Assembly: GCA_027080315.1 (NCBI GenBank)
Contig: JALWSI010000126.1
Coordinates: forward strand, 1-5,877
Source of the DNA: a bacterium
GTDB lineage: Bacteria > Thermosulfidibacterota > Thermosulfidibacteria > Thermosulfidibacterales > JALWSI01
Reading direction: 5' to 3'
DNA: 5,877 bases
The translations under genes were made by a program, and so were the position numbers. Under the pieces are notes generated by a model. It did no database searches. It was not told the DNA's origin and saw nothing but the letters and a program-made list of their open reading frames with translations. Positions 4,972 through 5,877 of this stretch are shown here, piece by piece; within the stretch, counting starts at the first letter, position 1; every line of letters starts with the position of its first letter.

Positions 4972-5597
4972 TGTCTTGTCACCGTCACGTCAGGAGGTAG
5001 ATGAAGGTTGAAAATATCGTCTTTCAACCCGATATTTGTCTTCACCTTTGTGAAGGTGATCTTGTTGTGGTTTCCAAGAACATCCACCGTCTCAACGGAT
5101 TTGATCAGCAGGGTTACGGGATCAATCTTCACCTCAACAGATTTGATGGAAGACTCTTTCCTCTTGGGTATCAGGGTGAGAATAGGGGGCACCTCAGTCT
5201 CTTTAACCTCAAAAAGCCTTCTTATTCGCTTGGGTAGATCCACAAAGGGTCCTTTTACAAAGACGGCCTCAGGTTCTAAGCGACCTATTACGGCATCTTT
5301 TGCGTCCACATCGTAGAGGGTGAAGCTGTCGCCTCTGGTCACCACGATCTGGGGGTAGGGATCGGTGTACTCCCATCTTGAGAGCCCTGGTTTCAAAAAG
5401 ACCTTTCCGTGGAATATTCTCTTCTTTTTCACGTCTCCCAATCGGGCCTCTTGAGTGAAGTCTGCTTCAAGGTCCCTTATCTTGCTGTAGCGCTTGCCTA
5501 TCTTCTCAAGTAGTGAAGGTCCATTGGTGCCGGCGCTTGCCAGGGTGCTTCCCATCAATAGTAGCAGCACCAGAACTAAGATTGACCTTATTCTCAT
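4968..5597 (-). CDS. lolA: Outer-membrane lipoprotein carrier LolA
   Basis: A 209-residue periplasmic chaperone that takes lipoproteins from the LolCDE transporter and delivers them to the outer membrane. Residues 1-22 form a signal peptide ending ASA before GT. Family marks are LEADFTQEARLG (43-54), the GKVFLKPGLSRWEYTDPYPQIVV run (64-86) with the conserved Arg-Trp pair at 74-75, GDSFTLYD (89-96), and the terminal FNLHLPPDVTV (196-206), matching the 'F..PPGV' ending of LolA. Length is typical. The start ATG shares its A with the dnaB stop (TGATG), with an AGAGGCGG region about 7-10 bases upstream. It overlaps the RDD gene by 4 bases. Related LolA-like proteins act on other lipids, but the Lpt neighbours support an envelope role. 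Confidence 0.85.
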   Translation of the reverse strand: MRIRSILVLVLLLLMGSTLASAGTNGPSLLEKIGKRYSKIRDLEADFTQEARLGDVKKKRIFHGKVFLKPGLSRWEYTDPYPQIVVTRGDSFTLYDVDAKDAVIGRLEPEAVFVKGPFVDLPKRIRRLFEVKETEVPPILTLIPKRKESSIKSVEVKIDPVTLLIKSVETVDVLGNHNKITFTKVKTNIGLKDDIFNLHLPPDVTVTRQ

Positions 5598-5877
5598 CAG
5601 AACACCGCCTCTGAGAGGTTATCTGATGCGTAGTTCTCAAATCGCACAAACCTCTTCAAGAAGGTGAGCTTTACGGTTCCTGTGGGGCCGTTTCTCTGTT
5701 TACCTATGATCACCTCTGTCTCAGAGGCCTGGGAAGGGACTTCTTCCTTTCGGTAAACGTCGTCTCGGTACACAAAGATAACCAGGTCCGCGTCCTGCTC
5801 AATGGCCCCTGATTCCCTCAAGTCTGAGAGTTGAGGCCTCTTGTCCTGACGGGCCTCAACGGCACGGGATAGCTGCG
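5597..5877 (-). CDS. dnaB: Replicative DNA helicase DnaB, C-terminal part (cut by window edge)
   Basis: The last 92 residues of the hexameric helicase that unwinds DNA at the replication fork; the 5' part lies beyond the window. The frame is open to the edge and reads [41 protein letters not shown]..., matching the H3 motif region of the RecA-like domain (QLSR...[17 protein letters not shown]). It continues with [20 protein letters not shown], the H4 region with the arginine expected to reach the neighbouring subunit's nucleotide, and the usual FENYA-like end. An internal TTG at 5821 is not a start, because conserved sequence continues upstream of it. The TGA stop overlaps the lolA ATG by one base, so the helicase gene appears to be in the same transcript as the envelope genes. 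There is no sign of an intein in the visible part. Confidence 0.95.
   Translation of the reverse strand, partial: QLSRAVEARQDKRPQLSDLRESGAIEQDADLVIFVYRDDVYRKEEVPSQASETEVIIGKQRNGPTGTVKLTFLKRFVRFENYASDNLSEAVF

Overview
The window comes from a Gram-negative (diderm) bacterium. It carries a run of envelope-biogenesis genes (lolA, lptF, lptG) behind the 3' end of dnaB. The phylum cannot be fixed from the sequence alone. Genes are tightly packed, with ATGA and TGATG overlaps, and the standard genetic code fits every intact gene.

Left part (1-730, minus strand): an antitoxin and a MazF/PemK-type toxin overlap by 16 bases. The toxin appears to start at TTG with a strong ribosome binding site inside the antitoxin gene. 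A perfect 10-bp hairpin just upstream (687-713) probably ends transcription of whatever lies further upstream on the minus strand.

Middle-left (728-1140, minus strand): the remains of a gene for a secreted protein with 'QQTSDGGYxVAG' repeats. Two in-frame TAG codons interrupt it, and recognisable homology fades near 1140. After an unassigned spacer (1141-1322), a plus-strand gene encodes a small exported NodB-type polysaccharide deacetylase (1323-2009) with an unusual first motif.

Centre (2005-2355): the whole gap between the convergent deacetylase and lptG genes is built of short tandem repeats. It holds two small heptamer blocks (TTTTAAG type), a nonamer array between them (GTCTATCTG type), and about 30 diverged heptamers with the pattern T-N-A-Y-N-N-Y. 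The heptamer variants are arranged in a near-mirror order (P-Q-R-Q-P). This is the most unusual structure in the window, and I cannot assign it to a named repeat family.

Right part (5877-2361, minus strand): apparent operon dnaB (3' end only) - lolA - RDD-family membrane protein - lptF - lptG. LolA carries lipoproteins across the periplasm. LptF and LptG are the membrane subunits of the LPS-extracting ABC transporter, and their ATPase LptB is not in the window. The RDD protein between them has no known role but its position suggests envelope work.
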